5,685 nucleotides of DNA, taken from assembly GCA_947464705.1 (NCBI GenBank), contig CANHYD010000166.1, positions 1 through 5,685 of the forward strand, given 5' to 3'. Source of the stretch: Verrucomicrobiota bacterium. GTDB taxonomy: Bacteria > Verrucomicrobiota > Verrucomicrobiia > Limisphaerales > UBA9464. Position 1 is the stretch's first letter. The number at the start of each line of letters is the position of its first letter. The notes below the pieces were generated by a model. It did not search any database and was not told the origin of the DNA. It was given only the letters and a program-made list of their open reading frames with translations. The position numbers were made by a program, and so were the translations under genes. Positions 5,500 through 5,685 of this stretch are shown here, piece after piece.

Positions 5500-5685
5500 A
5501 TGTCCAAGAAACAGCAATACCGTTTTTGTGTGGGCCCGTGGAACTTCAGCCAGGGTCAGGACCCCTACGGCCCCACCGTCCGCCGCGAGGAATCCTTCGA
5601 CTGGAAGCTCGCCCAGCTGAAGACCCTCGGCTTCGACGCCATGATGTTCCACGACGACGACGCCGTGCCGGACATCGACTCCAAG
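5500..5685 (+). CDS. xylA: Xylose isomerase, N-terminal part (cut by window end)
   Basis: The first 62 residues of a TIM-barrel xylose isomerase run off the right edge. The enzyme interconverts D-xylose and D-xylulose (and often glucose and fructose) with two divalent metal ions in the cytoplasm, feeding xylose into the pentose phosphate pathway via xylulokinase. The segment RFCVGPWNF (8-16) matches the first barrel strand, with W14 at the position of the substrate-pocket tryptophan. DPYGP (21-25) is typical of the short, actinobacterial-type class. FHDDDAVP (50-57) carries H51 and D54, equivalent to the catalytic His/Asp pair that opens the sugar ring. The ATG at 5500 gives the expected N-terminal length. 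Metal ligands and the remaining roughly 85% lie outside the window, so integrity cannot be judged. It is divergent from the FGE-like lipoprotein gene. Confidence 0.9.
   Translation, partial: MSKKQQYRFCVGPWNFSQGQDPYGPTVRREESFDWKLAQLKTLGFDAMMFHDDDAVPDIDSK

Noticed and set aside
5358..5507. 50-residue N-terminal extension of the FGE-like protein
   Set aside because: It would place the lipoprotein signal peptide internally and overlap the xylA start. The ATG at 5357 directly begins a standard signal sequence.

Overview
The window is GC-rich, densely coding bacterial DNA. No tRNA, rRNA, CRISPR array, insertion sequence or phage gene was seen. The best guess at origin is a Verrucomicrobiota bacterium, perhaps Limisphaerales/Pedosphaera-like. 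That rests on the style of the small pseudopilin (an A|FTLVE leader followed by a segment of the 'NLKAIELAKTTW' type), on the xylose isomerase N-terminus and on the FGE-fold lipoprotein. No start codon has a convincing Shine-Dalgarno sequence, which fits such lineages. The assignment is inference only; there is no rRNA marker.

Layout: (1) At the left edge, 1-56 may hold the first codons of a leftward gene. (2) 57-289 is non-coding, with a weak promoter-like pair and short dyads. (3) 290-709 (+) encodes a type IV pilin-like or pseudopilin protein. (4) 728-1030 (-) encodes a stand-alone STAS-domain anti-sigma-factor antagonist, converging on the pilin gene across 18 bp. A compact hairpin covers that junction. 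(5) 1031-1257 has no convincing gene but holds a long imperfect stem-loop just upstream of the STAS start. (6) 1258-4378 (-) is a tight three-gene unit transcribed leftward: queE (queuosine/7-deazaguanine synthesis), a class III PLP aminotransferase of unknown substrate, and rsmA/ksgA (16S rRNA dimethylation). Both internal junctions are stop/start overlaps. (7) 4470-5357 (-) encodes a lipoprotein with an FGE-sulfatase (SUMF1-like) domain that lacks the catalytic cysteines. (8) 5500-5685 (+) is the 5' end of xylA, divergent from the lipoprotein gene.

Two genes of the central unit modify RNA used in translation: QueE supplies the queuosine precursor for tRNA, and RsmA acts on 16S rRNA. The aminotransferase between them has no obvious place in either pathway, so it is the main functional unknown. 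The pilin, STAS, FGE-like and xylose isomerase genes look like separate transcription units. I found no clearly new multi-gene system. The points most worth following up are the coupled queE-aminotransferase-rsmA unit and the stem-loop before the STAS gene.
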